A stretch of DNA of 64,000 nucleotides from Gymnothorax reevesii. Its lineage: Eukaryota; Chordata; Actinopteri; Anguilliformes; Muraenidae. The notes under the pieces are model-generated. The model was not told where the DNA came from, did no database searches, and saw nothing but the letters and a program-made list of their open reading frames with translations. Positions 1-14,298 of the stretch are shown one piece after another. A program made the position numbers and the translations under genes. Position 1 is the stretch's first letter. Each line of letters starts with the position of its first letter. The stretch spans positions 78,620,620-78,684,619 of the forward strand of contig CM056583.1 of NCBI GenBank assembly GCA_029721435.1. The letters run 5' to 3'.

Positions 1-1558
1 GCTTTCAGATGGCCAATTATGTGATTTTCAATGAAATCGGATCGGAACGCCTTGAACAAACTTTGGTGTCCTCATGGGTAGGAAGATACCTGCCAAGTGT
101 TAGCTTCACAGGCCCAGTGGTTTCGAAGGAGAAAATTTTTACGAACGACGGACAAACAGGCCATGACATAAGCTCATCTGACTTCGTCAGGTGAGCTAAA
201 AATGACATAAATCTCATTATTAAAAATGTGCAATAGCAATAGTTTCTTCACTCACTTCTGTGTTTTGCGTTCACTTTGACGGTTGCCATGTGAGTACTGT
301 ACATTAACCAACTTTATAACTTGCATTCTTTTTGTAGCTCAGTATGTGTCAGTGGCGGCTGGTGAACTGGCGATAGGGGAGGCTCAAAACAATCCCTTAA
401 AATTAATGATTGGTCACGATCTTTTTTCAGTCATTCATTTAAATTACCATTACAGAAACTCCGAAAACTCTCAAAGTTATCAGGTGTGGCCAGTTTTCAT
501 TTATAACGCATACTGATTACGACTCCACACTTCTCACGCTTTTCTTTATTCAGGGATTGGAAGCAATGCATGCGTTTCATGATTGTTTAAAAGAAATAGT
601 ATAATCTGAAACATCTTTATGCAATTCCATTGCTTCCAACCCCTCCGGTGCACAAGGACTAGAATTCCGTGCGAGAATCTCTTACATACGCGTTGATTGA
701 ATAATTGCTGACTACAGCAGAGGAACGTAAATATGCCACTTAAACTTACACCGAACACGTGAGCGTTGACAGGTATGTGTTATAAATGAAAACAGGCCAC
801 ACCTGATAATGTTGAGAGTTTTCAGAGTTTCTGTAATGGTAATTTAAATGAATGACTGAAAATGGGTTGTGACCAATCATTAATTTTAAGGGATTGTTTT
901 GAGCCTCTCCTATCGCCAATTCACCAGCTGTCACTGGTATATGTAACTACTCACAATACAGAGCATCACTGCCTCTCATATTCTGCATAGTTATTCAACT
1001 GTACACCAAGGAAAACATCACTAGCACAGTTGAAGAGCTCCACTCAACATTAAAACTTGTCTCCAACATGACCCTACTGACAGTAAGGGATGAATGTCAA
1101 TATTGGCCGGATGATATCCATAAATTAGTCACAGATTTGAACACTATGTGCCAGTCAAAATCTGAGTCCTGATGAAACCTGGGGGGTATAACCCAGTGTT
1201 GCCAGACAAATACTGGCTCTTCTTACTGGCTCTTATCCTGCATCATAAATCAAACTCAGGCGACAAACTAGAGTCGCACAGGGAAAATTTATCATCGCCA
1301 TATAATCATACATTACAATTCAAAGGAAAAATACCGACAAAGATCCAACATGGTTCTCCCCACCTGCTACAGGAAGATGAAAACAAACGAAACAGGTGCA
1401 CTTTTGGTTTAACTGATTTCTGAGAAATCAAGGCAGCAGCAATATATTATAAAAAGAGACATTTTGTGGTTGCGGAGTCCAGCTGTCCTGACCACAAAAC
1501 CTAACCGTGAAGACACAAAGGGCAGGAAGTGCTCTGCAGGCCGTAGGGAGGTGGATAC
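1..1558 (-). other. fer: fer intron downstream of its second coding exon (partial)
   Basis: This is intronic sequence to the left of the fer exon that ends at 1559. The next F-BAR exon expected in this family is not visible on the minus strand here, so it lies outside the window. The stretch holds a hAT-like non-autonomous element at 350-936. Otherwise I see only AT-rich sequence without a supported gene. Confidence 0.75.
350..936. mobile_element. hAT-like non-autonomous transposon (long inverted repeats)
   Basis: The ends are inverted copies of each other for roughly 180 bp. The left arm begins CAGTGGCGGCTGGTGAACTG, and the right arm is its diverged reverse complement ending at 936. The flanks are GTATGTGT (342-349) and GTATATGT (937-944), a 7 of 8 match. 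An 8-bp duplication and a terminus starting CAGTG are typical of hAT elements. The 200-bp centre has no transposase, so this is a MITE-like derivative. The class assignment is inference from the ends. Confidence 0.7.
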
Positions 1559-1732
1559 CTTGCTCATCTCGGACTCGATCTGCTGGTGAATGCTCTGGTA
1601 GCTCTTCTTCACCTGCTGCTTGTCTTTGATCATCATGGTGAGCCGGTGCAGGGGCCCCGAGTTCAGGTCCTCGGCGTGAGACTTCATGATCTTACTAAGC
1701 TGTTCTGTCTGCTGCACCATGTGGGCCCAGGA
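1559..1732 (-). CDS. fer: fer coding exon: F-BAR domain, residues about 71-128
   Basis: This exon continues the membrane-binding F-BAR domain of the FER non-receptor tyrosine kinase. It encodes 58 codons in phase 0. The segment [19 protein letters not shown] and the flanking [17 protein letters not shown] are near-identical to vertebrate FER. On the minus strand it is bounded by acceptor CTGCAG (1738-1733) and donor GTATCC (1558 leftward). Its length matches the human exon codon for codon by my recollection. FER signals at cell junctions, cortactin and growth-factor receptors; the SH2 and kinase exons are not in the window. The close relative FES is less similar in this segment, so I favour FER. 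Confidence 0.93.
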
Positions 1733-4117
1733 CTGCAGAAACGACACAACACGGGGGACAGCGGCATTAATTTCATCATAAAAATGGTGAACAAAAGTGT
1801 CCTCAACAACGTTTTTGCTGGAATGAAACTGAAGCAGTTGGTCAATGAAATCGCTCCAATAGCAAGTACTTGGTGAAATCTAAACCTTCGTTCACAAACT
1901 ATCCTTCAGTGACCTCAGTTCATTATTCCACATACCGAGGTCAAATGGATTGAGAGTTGAAGAGGAAAGTACTTTGTTGAAAATTGAGATTCCCATTATA
2001 TACAGCATACAGGTGGCTGCCAAATTCATAATCCGTAATACAAGTAAAATATTTGGTCAGGTTATGGAGCATATCAATCTACATGTGTCTGTCAAATTAC
2101 AAGTCAATAGAATCAGTTTTGACAAAGGTAATAATTTTTGAAAACTAACAAATGTTAGAAAGTTAGAAATTTTGGAGATTTAAGGAATGTGATCCAAATG
2201 ACCAATTCATCCAGTACTGGATGATTCTGTAACAATCAGACCCAACTTCAGCTGCTAATGCACAGAGAGACCAATGAAACAAACAAAGAAATGACACGAA
2301 GTTACATACTTGGCAATTTCGCCAAATGATGATAAAAATTTTTATGTATAATTGAAAACTATGACAAAAAGCGTATGAACGTTTCTAACCAAAATTGAGA
2401 TGAAAATGACCCGCATGAAGCAGCAGTGGTATATTTTGTCGATGTGTAACATTTTGGTCTCGTTTTTATTCGTTTTATGAAAGTGAGATGAAAATGTCAC
2501 CGACGAGATATTAAGTGAGGCGTTGAGTTCTAGGAAGGCAAATGGGCTCAGTTCCCAATCCTGCCCTTTTGACGTAAATTATCCCCCAATTTTGGCTATG
2601 GAAATGAGCCACTCCCTCTGCACCTCAGGAGAAGAGTGGCCAGCACTCTGGCGCAAAATGGCTGCCGTGAATAACCCAGGTGGGTGCCGAGCATTGATGG
2701 CAGGAGAGGCAAGATTCCCCCTAATCAGAGTAAAGCACTTTGCATAAATATAGCGCTTTTCTAACTGAATGTTCATTCATTCATTCACTCGAGCATCCTC
2801 AAAATGCACTGCAAACTGATAACACCAGTTTTTACAAGCGGCATGAGGGAGGTTTGCGAAAAAAACAGATTCAAAATCAAATTTAACGCGAACTTTATCA
2901 GACCAGAGCAGAGCAGAGAAGAGCAGGGTTTCTTATAAAACTTGCTGAAACATTTAAGCGGGCAGAACAAGTGTCACAGTGTCCATCCTTGCAAACATAT
3001 TTCGCTCCTCTCTTCAGAGGAAAGCAGAAGAGAGGGAAAGTGAGAGGGACGGCACAAGTAAAGAACAAACAAAAAAAAAAGTTTCCACATTATTTTGCAC
3101 TTGCAGTTACAAATGAAGAGCTCCTCCACACAGAAAAGCCAAGCTGATCTGAAGTGTGTTTTGTGCCCAGAAGGAATTATGACCCAAGGGAGGGAACACA
3201 GGCTGTCACAGCTCGGCATAAACAATAAGTCTCTATTTAAAAAAGAAAAAAACTACACAGGACTATCTGTCCCCTAGTGACAGAGCCTCAACACTCTGCA
3301 GAGATGTCGAAATCACCAGAGCAGGCCCTCTTTAACACCCACAAGAAATGTGTCGCTCATCTTGACCAGAAAAAAAGAAACTGAAAATCAACAACAGGTT
3401 TTTGCATGGTTAGCCAACGCATAACGCTCCTCCAGCTCTCCACTCGTAGCAGAAGTAAATTCCCTTAAGCAAATGCAGAAAAACAAGGCCACCAAAATGA
3501 GCCTATTGATAAAAACCAAAGAGCAAAGTGCATGAATGTCTGAAATGCTGCATTCTGAGCAGTGCGGTTTCACTGCGGTTATTTAGGCCAGCGACAGGCT
3601 GCTCAACAGCAAGTGATGCCTTGATGTTTGAAGATTCAAGGGCTGCAATACATTTCCTTCGCAAACTGGAATGTGTTAATGAGGGTGGATTTTTTTGGCA
3701 CATGCATTTTCAGCACAGAGAAAGGAACAAATTATCAAATAAAGCGGCAATAATTGCACATTTTCCCCCATTTTCTGTGAAGCACTGAACAATGTCAGTC
3801 ATGCTTTTCAATCCAACAGATTTCATACAGAAATGCCTGTAATTTAGACAGCGACACAAAGGTGAAAAATATAGCAGCAACAACACGATACCACCCGCCA
3901 TAAACAAACAGAACACACAAGCTTTTCAAGCCTCCTGTAAAGTGGAGTTACTTAAACTGTGAGCTGGAGGCCAGTATGAAGCCAGTCCGGATAATGAGTT
4001 TGCAGTAAATTAAAAGCTTGACCGGCATGTGTAATTGAAGGATCCCTGGAAGTAGAAAATGTACATTGTGGCTCCCGACTAAAAGCGGAAGAAGCAGCAC
4101 GGTGAGGGACGGGTTAC
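1733..4117 (-). other. fer: fer intron between the first two coding exons
   Basis: This intron has donor GTAACC read leftward from 4117 and acceptor CTGCAG ending at 1733. It contains a SINE- or LINE-tail-like repeat near 2640-2790 and A-rich tracts. I see no other coding sequence in it. Confidence 0.85.
2640..2790 (+). repeat. Fish interspersed repeat fragment (SINE/LINE-tail-like)
   Basis: The stretch contains a GGTGGGTGCCGAGCATTGATG-like segment, followed by AAAGCACTTTGCATAAATAT and a tail of ATTC repeats. This resembles the common fish repeat whose 3' part reads roughly AAAGCGCTTTGAGTGTC with a short tandem tail. The family name is uncertain. Confidence 0.4.
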
Positions 4118-4395
4118 CTTGGAGACCTTGCTGCTGTAGTCCACCTGAGAGGAGTTGTCGTGCTTGTCCACCTGCTGGCTGATGTTGAGCAGCAGGGAGG
4201 CGTACTCCTTGTCACTCTTCACCCTCAGGGTCATGAAGCGCTTCACCGTTTCCAGAACCTTCAGCTCCCAATCCTGAAGCTTCAGCAGGCCATCGTGTGA
4301 GCTGCGCAGCTCGCGTCCGAACCCCATCGTCGCCGAAGTTCTCGCGGATTCTCAGGGACGGCTCAGCAGGGGGGCCCCCCTCAAGTCTGCATTTC
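4118..4395 (-). CDS. fer: fer first coding exon: start codon and F-BAR/FCH N-terminus
   Basis: The coding part runs from the ATG at 4327-4325 to 4118 (70 codons, phase 0); 4328-4395 is 5' UTR. The protein begins [20 protein letters not shown] and contains [10 protein letters not shown], the hallmark start of the FCH/F-BAR domain of FER. The ATG has A at -3 and G at +4, a strong initiation context. On the minus strand the acceptor is a pyrimidine-rich tract ending GGACAG just upstream of 4395, and the donor is AAG|GTAACC at 4118/4117. It joins in frame to the exon at 1559-1732. It has one more codon than human FER by my count, in the variable stretch before VSK. F-BAR domains dimerise and bind curved phosphoinositide membranes. 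Confidence 0.95.
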
Positions 4396-4749
4396 CTGTC
4401 CAAAAAAAGGAAGGGGTGGGGTGGGTTAGCAGTGCAGTGCGCGTCAATATTAACCCACTTGAAAGGAATGGTCAACCGCAACTTCGATGCAGTTAAATCA
4501 TTTTCTGCTAAGAACAAGGCTACTTCATCCTACAACGCAGAATTCATCACGAAGACGCCATACAAAGGGGAACCACATCAAAAATAACCTGAATTGTAAT
4601 CCACCCGCTTTCAGTATCTGTTGTATTTTGGTTCAATGCTGCGAGGCAGATCTGATCACGCCAGACCAAGATCTTGTTGTTTGGCGACGCTACAACCCAT
4701 GTTCCCCTCGCGTGACCTGAGCATTTCAGTCACCTTATTTCTCAAAAGC

Positions 4750-4948
4750 CAGCATTTCCCAAACCTCTCCTGGCGTACCCCTTGTCCTGCGTGCTTTAGA
4801 TCTCTCCCTGCTCCACCTCAGGTGACTCAAATGAACATGATAACCACATGATAACAAGCGAATCATTTGAATCACCTGAGTTGGAGTAGGGCGAAGATCT
4901 TAAGCATGCAGGACAAGGGTTACTCCAAGAGAGGCTTGGGAAACAGCA
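4750..4948. mobile_element. Fold-back MITE common in fish
   Basis: Arms of about 85 bp are inverted copies. The left reads CAGCATTTCCCAAACCTCTC and onward; the right ends with the reverse complement, GAGAGGCTTGGGAAACAGC. They share the GTCCTGC, AGATCT and CACCT blocks around a roughly 25-bp loop rich in ATGATAAC. This matches a very common fish MITE pattern known to me. It carries no coding capacity. Confidence 0.75.
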
Positions 4949-7900
4949 CCCTAAGCCAAGAGCAATGAAAGAGAAGATAAAGGTTTGGCTTGACCATCTT
5001 CAATAACTAAAAAGAAACAGCCCTACCTCTGACTTTTGGTACCAAAGGTAGGACAGGCCTGCACCAACAGGAACTTCATCGGACTGCAAGGCTGCTTGCT
5101 TTTGGCACTTTCTCACTGGCAGTCAAGACACTTATTTTTGTTAAATAAGAGAGAACTTTGCACTACTCTAATAAAGTCAAACAAGACTCAAACCAATAAA
5201 ACATAATGTTGGGGGGGAAAAAAATAATAATTTACCAGCTGAAATGGAATTTGAGGGTAATAGGAAGGTTACGGATGCAGAAGGTAAGCACAAATTGTTA
5301 TCAGGTCTCCCACAAACCACGTAACAGAACAATAAAGACGATGTCACTGACCCCTTACGCTGTTCCTAGCCAAGAGAACAGTTAAGAGAGTTTTGTGAAA
5401 TAAGCGGTTTTAAGCAAAGTGCATACTATAACGTCATATAAAAATCACACTACTGGTCATCAAACATTCTGTTGGGTTCAGTGTTAATGTTCTGTAACAG
5501 GGGCAAGTCCTCATTTCATGATGGCACGATCTGACACCTGGCTACAGTACTACAAAAAGCAAAATTACGTAATACACAAAAAATCTGTAAATAGGGCAAG
5601 TGCATCGACATCTGGACTAGTAATGCCATACTGCATGTGAATTCAACTGACGCACAAGAGCAGCGATAAATCAGAACCAAAACTGAGACTCACTGATGGC
5701 AACTGGGCAGTGTTTAGCTTCATTAGCACAGGCCTCTGCAACTGTACTGCAACACTACAGCGCCAAACAATGGATTCTCAAACGCCACGGCAAGTGCTGA
5801 AACAATTGCGCACGTCCTGGAATGCATGCCCTGTAAAGCAAGCCAGGAATTATGTCTTGTAAAACGTAACGACATTCTCCAAGTCAATGACAGACGACTG
5901 CAATCCAAATCCCCAGGCGGTTAACTTGTTCTGTGTCTCAGGCCATCACAATAGAACCCAAACTTGGCTTATGCAGCATTTTCAAAACTCTGTACACTGA
6001 GTGACATAAGCAGGGCCTTATAATGCATCAAGAGAAAAAAAAAATTATTTCTTAAAGCCAACAGATAAGTAAAATTACACCCCATTCTAAAAAAAATAAT
6101 AAGTAAAAAAAAAAACAAAAAAAAACTTCTAGCCAAGTCAGAGTTATTTAAATGACGAGGGAAAGAAAAACCATGAAGCTACAAGGGCACTTTAGTTATC
6201 TGCATGACCTTTTTTTTTTACGCTGAGAGCTTAACAGGAAAAAAATAAATCTTAAAAATGAATGGCTGTGCTGATGCTCGATCAGATTCATTGCAAAACG
6301 GTCAAATCGAAGCAACAAGAATCAGGAGCAGGGAACTGGGAAACCGATTTTTAATTGCAGCTCGCTGTTGGACCATAATCTCCGTTAAACCTCAAAGAAG
6401 CTCAGAGGAATCAGAGGATTTTGCAATGTCATTTCGATTTTGCCATCAGTATTCTCTTCAAGGGAACAAACGTTTTTCAAATACAAAGCACTGAACTCAA
6501 CAATCATGACTGCAGTGGTTACTGCTGATGGGTATTGTTTACAGTGATAAAATGGATGCTTCTGGAATCTTCTGGGAAAGTTCTTAAATCAACCAAATGC
6601 TTTGGTTGCAGCCTGAAGGAGCGCGAAGAGAGGAAAAGTGCCGTAAATTAAGAATGGCGCCTTGAGAGGACTGTAATTTTAACACAACTCCGTAATTTAG
6701 CGGAATGAAACATTATTCTCGAGGGTGCTCCCATTTTATCCTACTGGGAACAGAAGAATTCAGCCAGGTATATCCCAGGGGAAATCAAGATGTCAATCAT
6801 TCACAAAAATTCTGCTGAAGGGAAACATTATATTAAATAATGCATTTTATTATATTAGCACACTTCAAGAGACAACAAAATCTCAGGGTGCTTAGTCAGG
6901 TTTAATAGTCAATCTACAATGTAAAATGGATTTTGAAAAGACCCACAACAGTAGGCGTGAACCAAAATAGAGGACAAACTAAGATGAATATAATTAAAGA
7001 CAAACAAGTGTTTGCCACTAACATGGCAATATTCCCCTCCGCCTCAATTTTATGTGTCCGTACGGACGTAGGCACAGAGCCCAATGCTATATCCCCCACT
7101 TCGCACTAATGGCATGGCAGGGGATAAAAATATTAAGAGACCTAGGTTTAGGAGCTAGCAGATATGAACTCGGACCCTAGGAAGCCGATTCCACAAGTGT
7201 GGCCAAGATGACAAAAAAGCATCTCCTCCTATGCTTGTCAACAAGATTTACAAGCAAGGCTGAAAAAAGCTCCTGAAAATATAGTTAAAAGGAACCTTCT
7301 GGCAGAATAGTTTTATGCTATAGATCAAGAAGTTCAGTGAAAAGTTAAGATACAGGATCACAAGTTGGCAGAAAAAAGTAGAGTGCAAGAGAACTTCATG
7401 GTGCTTAAAATGAATGTTTTGGGACCGAATGCTGATCTCCTCCTGGCAAAAGTGGAAAAGGGTCCTTGGCACTCACTTGACAGGGCGAGGAAAGCAGTAC
7501 AGGTGCACTTTGTGGTCTCAGTCAGAATAAGACTCACTCAGTTGAATAGCATCTCGGTCTGAGGAAGTGATCGGAAGCATAGGAATTTATAAAGTAACAT
7601 CTTGGCAATCACACTTCCCATTCTATAAGTGGGTGTGAAAGTGACTAAGTGACTTCCTCAAATTATACCACAGCGCTGGATATAGGCATCTGAGAAAGAT
7701 CCAAATCAAGATCATTTGGATGAATGTAGGCAAATTTACAGAGCACACACTACCAGGGAATAACGTCATCAGCATGTGGAGCACAAAATGCTTCAGAGAT
7801 AACACAGGCATACTTCCTGCAACTGTAAAAACACGTTCATACATCCATATACGACATGCAATCCAAGGGGAATACTAACCCAACATACCTGTTCAAAAAT

Positions 7901-10900
7901 GTCAGTGCACACACATGCCAAGTCCCTACAGCATGAAAAATCGTGACCTCTCAAAGAAAATACCATAAGCCCAATGCATAGTGCTTTAGGTATAAGTCTG
8001 GGATCCATTCACGTAGCCCAAGACACCCAAAGCAAAACCATTTCAAATCTGGAATCTCTGATGGTAAATTAAGAAGCCCCACCCCCCCGCCGATCCAGTG
8101 TTGAAGTTCACTTTCTGGACAAATTAAAGTCTACTCTGTCGGGATTTGTCACCCCAGTCTTTTCCCCCAATCAGGACCATGTGGACAGAAAGAAAAGTTT
8201 TTTTGACCAGTACAAGGACCACTGCCAGTTCCAAAATTTAATCTTTAGACAACTTCCCATACTGCAAGTCAAGGGTTTAGCCAGGCATCTAAAAGAGTGG
8301 AATTTTAAAATTTCAATGGTAAAAAAGCTAATAAGATGTGCTACTCAAAAAAATCACATGCCCATCACATGTTCTATAAAAGCTGCATAGACCCCTGTTG
8401 TTAGTATTAGAACAGAATAACATCTATGGCAAATTTCATGTGCGTAGCATTGAAATATTTTCAGCTCTGGATTCTGAGTATTAAAACTAAATTAAGACAA
8501 CTTGCCATAACCAAATGCTTTTCAAACGATAAGGTGGGAGATGGCTTTTTTCCCCCTACTGGTCTTCATACACAGGATGTAACTAGCCAATAGCATTGGG
8601 CTACCCATCTAAGGACTTCAAGTAAAAACTTATTTCTCAATGAGAAAATGAATGAGATTATCACATAATCGTCTTAGACTTTTCATGTAGGCACATCTGA
8701 ATACTGTTGTTGCTCACCAACAGAAACTGTCTTTTTACTTTTTTCCACTTGAAAAGGGAGAACTATTTTTGTCACCCACTTAGTTTCGTAAATACACTCC
8801 ACCATTGCAATAGCTACCAGTAGTCGGCAAAGAAATAGAGACACGGTCATGAAATTACGAAAGAGGACAGCTAATGATGATAGCTGGAGGTGCATGTTTT
8901 GATTTACGAAATTAATAATCAGGTAGCTGTCTTCAGCAACACAAGTCGGAAATGTAGCCATAAGTCTTGCAAACCACTTAGCTCTTAGCATTTTACCTTT
9001 CCAAATGCACGCATTTTTCTAGATTGTAGAAATTGCACAAAAAACTTACTTTCTCATTTACAAACATGTCCAAATGCCATAATTAGTCTCAATTGGACTC
9101 CATTCACTGCTTCCATAGATAATTTTTTTTTTTTATTGGAAGACTCGAAAACGCCAACAAACTAAAAAAAGGACTAACACCACGATATCTGAGGTACATT
9201 GGATTGTATGCCTGCATAATTGCAAGTAAACGCACATGGGCAATGATGTTTTGCAATGGTCAGTGGTGCAACATGTCAACAAGGCGAAAATCAGTGAGTC
9301 TGTCCCATCTCAAAAATCCCACATCGGTCAGGCAGTGGCTACTAATGCTGAGTCCTGACAACTCACGTGTGGGTAATATGGAGACTGCTGCATACTTTTT
9401 GTTTCCTCTTTATAGGCATGAGAAATTACCCGATTTGAAGCATTATGTGGAATAAATTTTCAAGGAATTAAAAATTTAATTATCCTGAGCCGTTGAAAAT
9501 CTACAAAGTTGCCACACGATAGATTTTCAACAGCATCTGATTTTGATATCTTACATCATAGGGTGACTATAGTTGCCTATCGCACTCTAAGGGTTAAAAT
9601 TCCATCCCCCCCCCCAAAATTCAGTTTTTCAGCACTCGTTGCCAGTCTCTTCACCAGAGCATAACATTCAGACAACTCCACCTCACACTCCCACTTCCCT
9701 TCTTACTCTGCCTCACAGGAAAGACCGTCAACTACAAACCCATAAAGCCCTTCCCACACATCACAATTAAACTCTGAAATTCTGCCCCGGCACCTATGAA
9801 AAACAGAAAATTAAAAATGCTTCAGCTATAAGGTTTCCCACCATTTTTAAATTCTAGCTGACAGAACGTACTAGAAAAAAGTCTTTTCAACAAGCATATC
9901 ATATCAATTGCACCAGAAAGCGAAAAGTTACAGCGAAATAGCAAATGTAACAGAATGCTGATCCAATTAACAAAATCTCCACCAACCAATAAATCTCAGC
10001 ACTGGTCAATATCCTCCCAAAGCTGAGCTCAGTATATCGTAAAAATGGCTGATATTTTACTCACAGGCCATCCTCATTGTTCTCTTCTTTCTGTTATCAT
10101 CTGCTTTAGCTGACAAATGCAAGCACAGTATCACTGACTGCACAGCTTCCCAGAAAACAGGCCGCAGGAAAAGGAAGTTGTAAACAGTACTGTGACCTCA
10201 TTTTTGTCTCACAACATATAGCTGCGCTGCAACACAATGAACATACAGAGCTTGTCCAAAACGGCCGAGCTTCCAGTCCTGCTCATGCTGGCTAATCAGG
10301 GGCTGCAATTAGACTAGCTGGCATACACTGTAGGCAGTAATACTCCCATAAGGGTTAAGGGTGCCATCCAACCCTGTTCCTTAGAATTTACCGTCCCACA
10401 TTTTTCACTCCAACCAGAATAAGATACACCGGGTTCTATTCATTAGCTTCTCGAAAAGATCTCCACCTACTGAACGAGGTGTGCTTTGTTAGAGATTGAG
10501 AGAAAACCTCCAGAACTGAAGGTCTCCAGCAACAGAGCTGGTTATCATCGATAATCAAAGTGACGCCATCTTCAACTCCCGGATAAGCCCTTTGTGAATG
10601 AGGGACCGGTCATCCATGCCAAGATCATAATCATCTTACTGCCCCTGGTCTAGCTAACTGCAGGTAGATAGATTGATTTATTGATTGATTGACTGATTGG
10701 TTAGCGAGTGACGCTCTAGTCTCATCACAACTCTTCTTTCTTAAGCCTTGCTCATGCAGGAGTAGAAAGGAAACAAGATTTTCACATTTTTGAGCTCTGA
10801 CCTGGCACAGAATGATACATCTTAGTCATGTTTTTAAACATTTCTCAAGCATGAAGTCACACCATACTATTGTTTTCCGCGAAACATCAGCAAGGTTAGG

Positions 10901-13569
10901 AGACCGAATAATTCAAGGAAGCCATTGCAGACATATAACATTTTAACACAGTTATTGTTGGCCTATTTCTAGTATTTCAAGCACCAAAAGTCCATTTCTG
11001 TGAAATTTGTTTTTCACCACAAATTTTTTGTTTAGTTATGACAAAATAAGAGAATACAACCTAATAATGATAAGGTGAATGCTACATTATTGGGGAAGAG
11101 TTTAGTGAATAGCGCCAATGACAGCAGCAATAAAAAATCTGTATGCCTTTGCAGATTCATTGACTGCTAACATTGGAAAAAAGAAATGCTGGATATCTGA
11201 GAACCTCTGATTTTTGTGTTGTCCCCGCCCCCCCACCCCCCCAAAAAAAGAGAGTATTCGGTGTAAATATTCAAAAACAGGAAACAATTGTAAATTGTAT
11301 GTACTATAGAATTAAAAAAAAATAATAATAATAAATAAAAAAAAGTGTCAGAATATGACCCCCCTCCCCCAGTTTGAAAGCCAGACATTTCTCACAGCCC
11401 TTGAAGCTCATTGATGCCACAACTTGGGGGGGGGGGGGCAGTGTATTAAAAAGTCTAAAAATAGCTCAGATTAAAAATGTTCACAGCAAATAAATCGCTA
11501 CAATCAACAAAGCGTGATGACTCTGCTCCTCTTTGGAATGGACTCAACTTAATCAACATGCCACATCCATATGGGAGTTCTTAATCTATGGGAGTTAATT
11601 CTAAATACCTGGGGGGGTCACAAAGAGTGACATTTATGAAAATCCCCCGCAAGACACTTTTCAGATGTTCGTAAACCTGATGAGTCCAGACTGTTGTAGC
11701 GTGATTCAGCAATCAGTCACCAATTAGCCAAACTTCCAACCGTATGGAACCTTAAGAAAACTCCACAAAAATACCATGGAAGGAACAGGCAAACTCAACA
11801 GAAATATCCCAGGTCACAACCTCCTGAAGGTGACGGTCATACTGCACCTCCGTGCCACATGCACGTTCATATATTTTTTCCCCTTTCGTCATAATCTACA
11901 CAACTGATAGTGCCTTTGTGAATGAGCAGCACCAGAATAGTAGCAGAACCAAAAAAAAAAATGACCACACGCATTTCCATGAATGTTCATGAAATTATGT
12001 GATACGGAAGCAGATTACCGACTTCACGATTAGCAAGAATCTTCTCAGGATGCAAATTAAAGTGAAGGTTAATTTAAGAAGTTGATTGCCATTTTACAAA
12101 CCCTCAAGGTGAGTAATTAACAAGCAGCAGCACACAGGCACAATTAAAGCCACAACTTCCAAATAAAATTCAGTTGAACCACTGTCCCTTTAAGGTAGCA
12201 GGCACTGTATCACTGGTGATATTTCAGCCATGAGACCCTCCGCTCCCGTGCTGACCTACATCAAACATGCGCGACGCAGTACACTCAGACAGCAGCAAGC
12301 TATCCTTTACATTTCAGTTATTTACAGCGCATCAATTGTTAAGTGCACATAAGTGCAATAAGGAAGAGCCCTTTGCATCTCAACAATGAACAAAGAAATC
12401 AACAATGGCAGTGTTGGTCACAAAGAATCACTGTTCTGAACTGGTCTGTCAGTTCCGATCAACAGCCATTAGTGCGGCCGACAGCTGTAGCCTTATGCCC
12501 TTACCAAGCCAACAAACTTAACTTCCGATATGCACCACAGTGCAAACTGTAAATGCATTTCTGAATTTTATCTGGTTGCGCTAGGCTATACTGGGAATTG
12601 GCGTGCAAATCTTCATTTGAATGTATGATTATGAAACAGCTTTTAAAACTTGATTTGAAAACAGAATGGCAACTGTTTAGCAGAATCTTGCATTGTTGTC
12701 CATACAAGTGGCTATCACACTGCACAGTAGTGCTCTCAGAGCGTGCTGCGCATTTATCCTGTCTTGCACCAATCACAAAATCTGAGAGATGATGGAACAT
12801 GTCGGTGGGAGTTTAGCAAAACAAGAATTTGCTGTGTACAACAGAAGGGCTCCGTGGGGGTACCGAGATTTCAATACCGCATCTAAACAGCCTCCCAAAG
12901 GACTTCTGCAATTCTTCATTTACCTCCGTAGCATCGAAAGGCCTTGGATCCAGTCCATAACGGAGACCTCTTACTACCCAAAGCAATTTATGTGCAACCT
13001 TTCTAGAATAAAACCACACACACCTCAGGAAACAGGTGCAATAATTCAGGTGCAATAAAACAGGTGCCTAAATCCGCCTATGTTTAAAGACCACCAAGAA
13101 GCTTTAAATGGCTAAAAAGAATGATTGAAAGTGGACTTTAAGCGTTAGCTGCTGCTCAACTTGTTTGAACGTTAACACTACGGACTTGATGTCGCCCGAT
13201 TTTTGAAAAACAGTCATACAAGCAAAAAAATGGCAATTTCACTCCGGGTAGCGGGTAGCAGCTAGTGCTTTATGAGCGAGGTCGAGCCGAAAGCGGAAAA
13301 ATCTATTCGTGGCGGATATAATTTATTTGTGGCGATAAATGAACGTATGGGAAACACTGTTTCTAAGATGCCAAAAGCCTCTTCTTCTACTTCTGCAGGT
13401 GCTTCTTCAGTGCTTGTCGCCATTTTCCTCACTGTTTTTTTTTTTAGCCTGCCTGGCTCTTTCTATCTATGGTTATCCAACGTTTCATACCCCAATCAGA
13501 ACGGGGACAAATTAGCATATGGAAATTTGTCAAATTGGCAAACGATTTGTCAAACTATTTGGCAATCTA

Positions 13570-13760
13570 TCTTTCAATTTAATGTGAAATGAATCATTGC
13601 AAAACACATTGCATGAACTTTTGCCTGAATGACTGCTCACATTATTGCATAAATTATAGCATAAGTTATTCCATACAATATTGCATAAAATATTGCATAC
13701 TTTATTGCAATAATTGTTTCAAATTAATTGTCAAATTGTTTTGAATAAAACGTGGAATAA
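13570..13760. repeat. Cluster of ATTGCATAA-type motifs
   Basis: The stretch repeats ATTGCATAA, ATTGCATAC and TATTGCA variants many times in an AT-rich context within the first fer intron. The spacing is irregular, so it is not a simple tandem repeat. I cannot assign it to a family. Confidence 0.5.
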
Positions 13761-14298
13761 TATATTGTGTTTTTAACAACAAATTGACTGATAAATGAAT
13801 GTATTGACCAATAGATTGACATTTAAAATGAAAGATATTTTGATAGATAAAATTAAAGATATTTCACAAATAATCCTCCATTGTTCTTAACTGAATCACA
13901 TTTAATTCTTATTAATTCTTGCAAATCGTGAGCGGTGGGGAATTTGTGGCAAAAGTTTTGAACTGTTCAAAAAAACTCCTGGAGTGGTTCACGAATGGAA
14001 AATTCGTGGTTGATTCTTAAACTCGTAGTCTATTCTTAGTCTCCGTAACTGATGCGTACTCGGTTCTTACGCATTTGTGCGTATTCTTAACTCATTCGGC
14101 AATTTTTGAGTTCTTGGCTTGGCTGGCTCAATTCTTGACAAAATTAGTGCAATTCGAGCCAAATCCCACGAATATCCGTAACTCTATCGTACACCTGCAT
14201 CGTAAAAGCTTCATACAGCGTCACAAATTGGACCATAAAATTTGCGTCATTCCAGGAATCCTCACGAATGCGAAAAATGTATCCATTCGTGACAATTC

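Noticed and set aside
13272..13592. Open frame of 106 codons with a hydrophobic segment
   Set aside because: No family resemblance, low-complexity residues and location in a repeat-like stretch of a fer intron; I could not support a gene.
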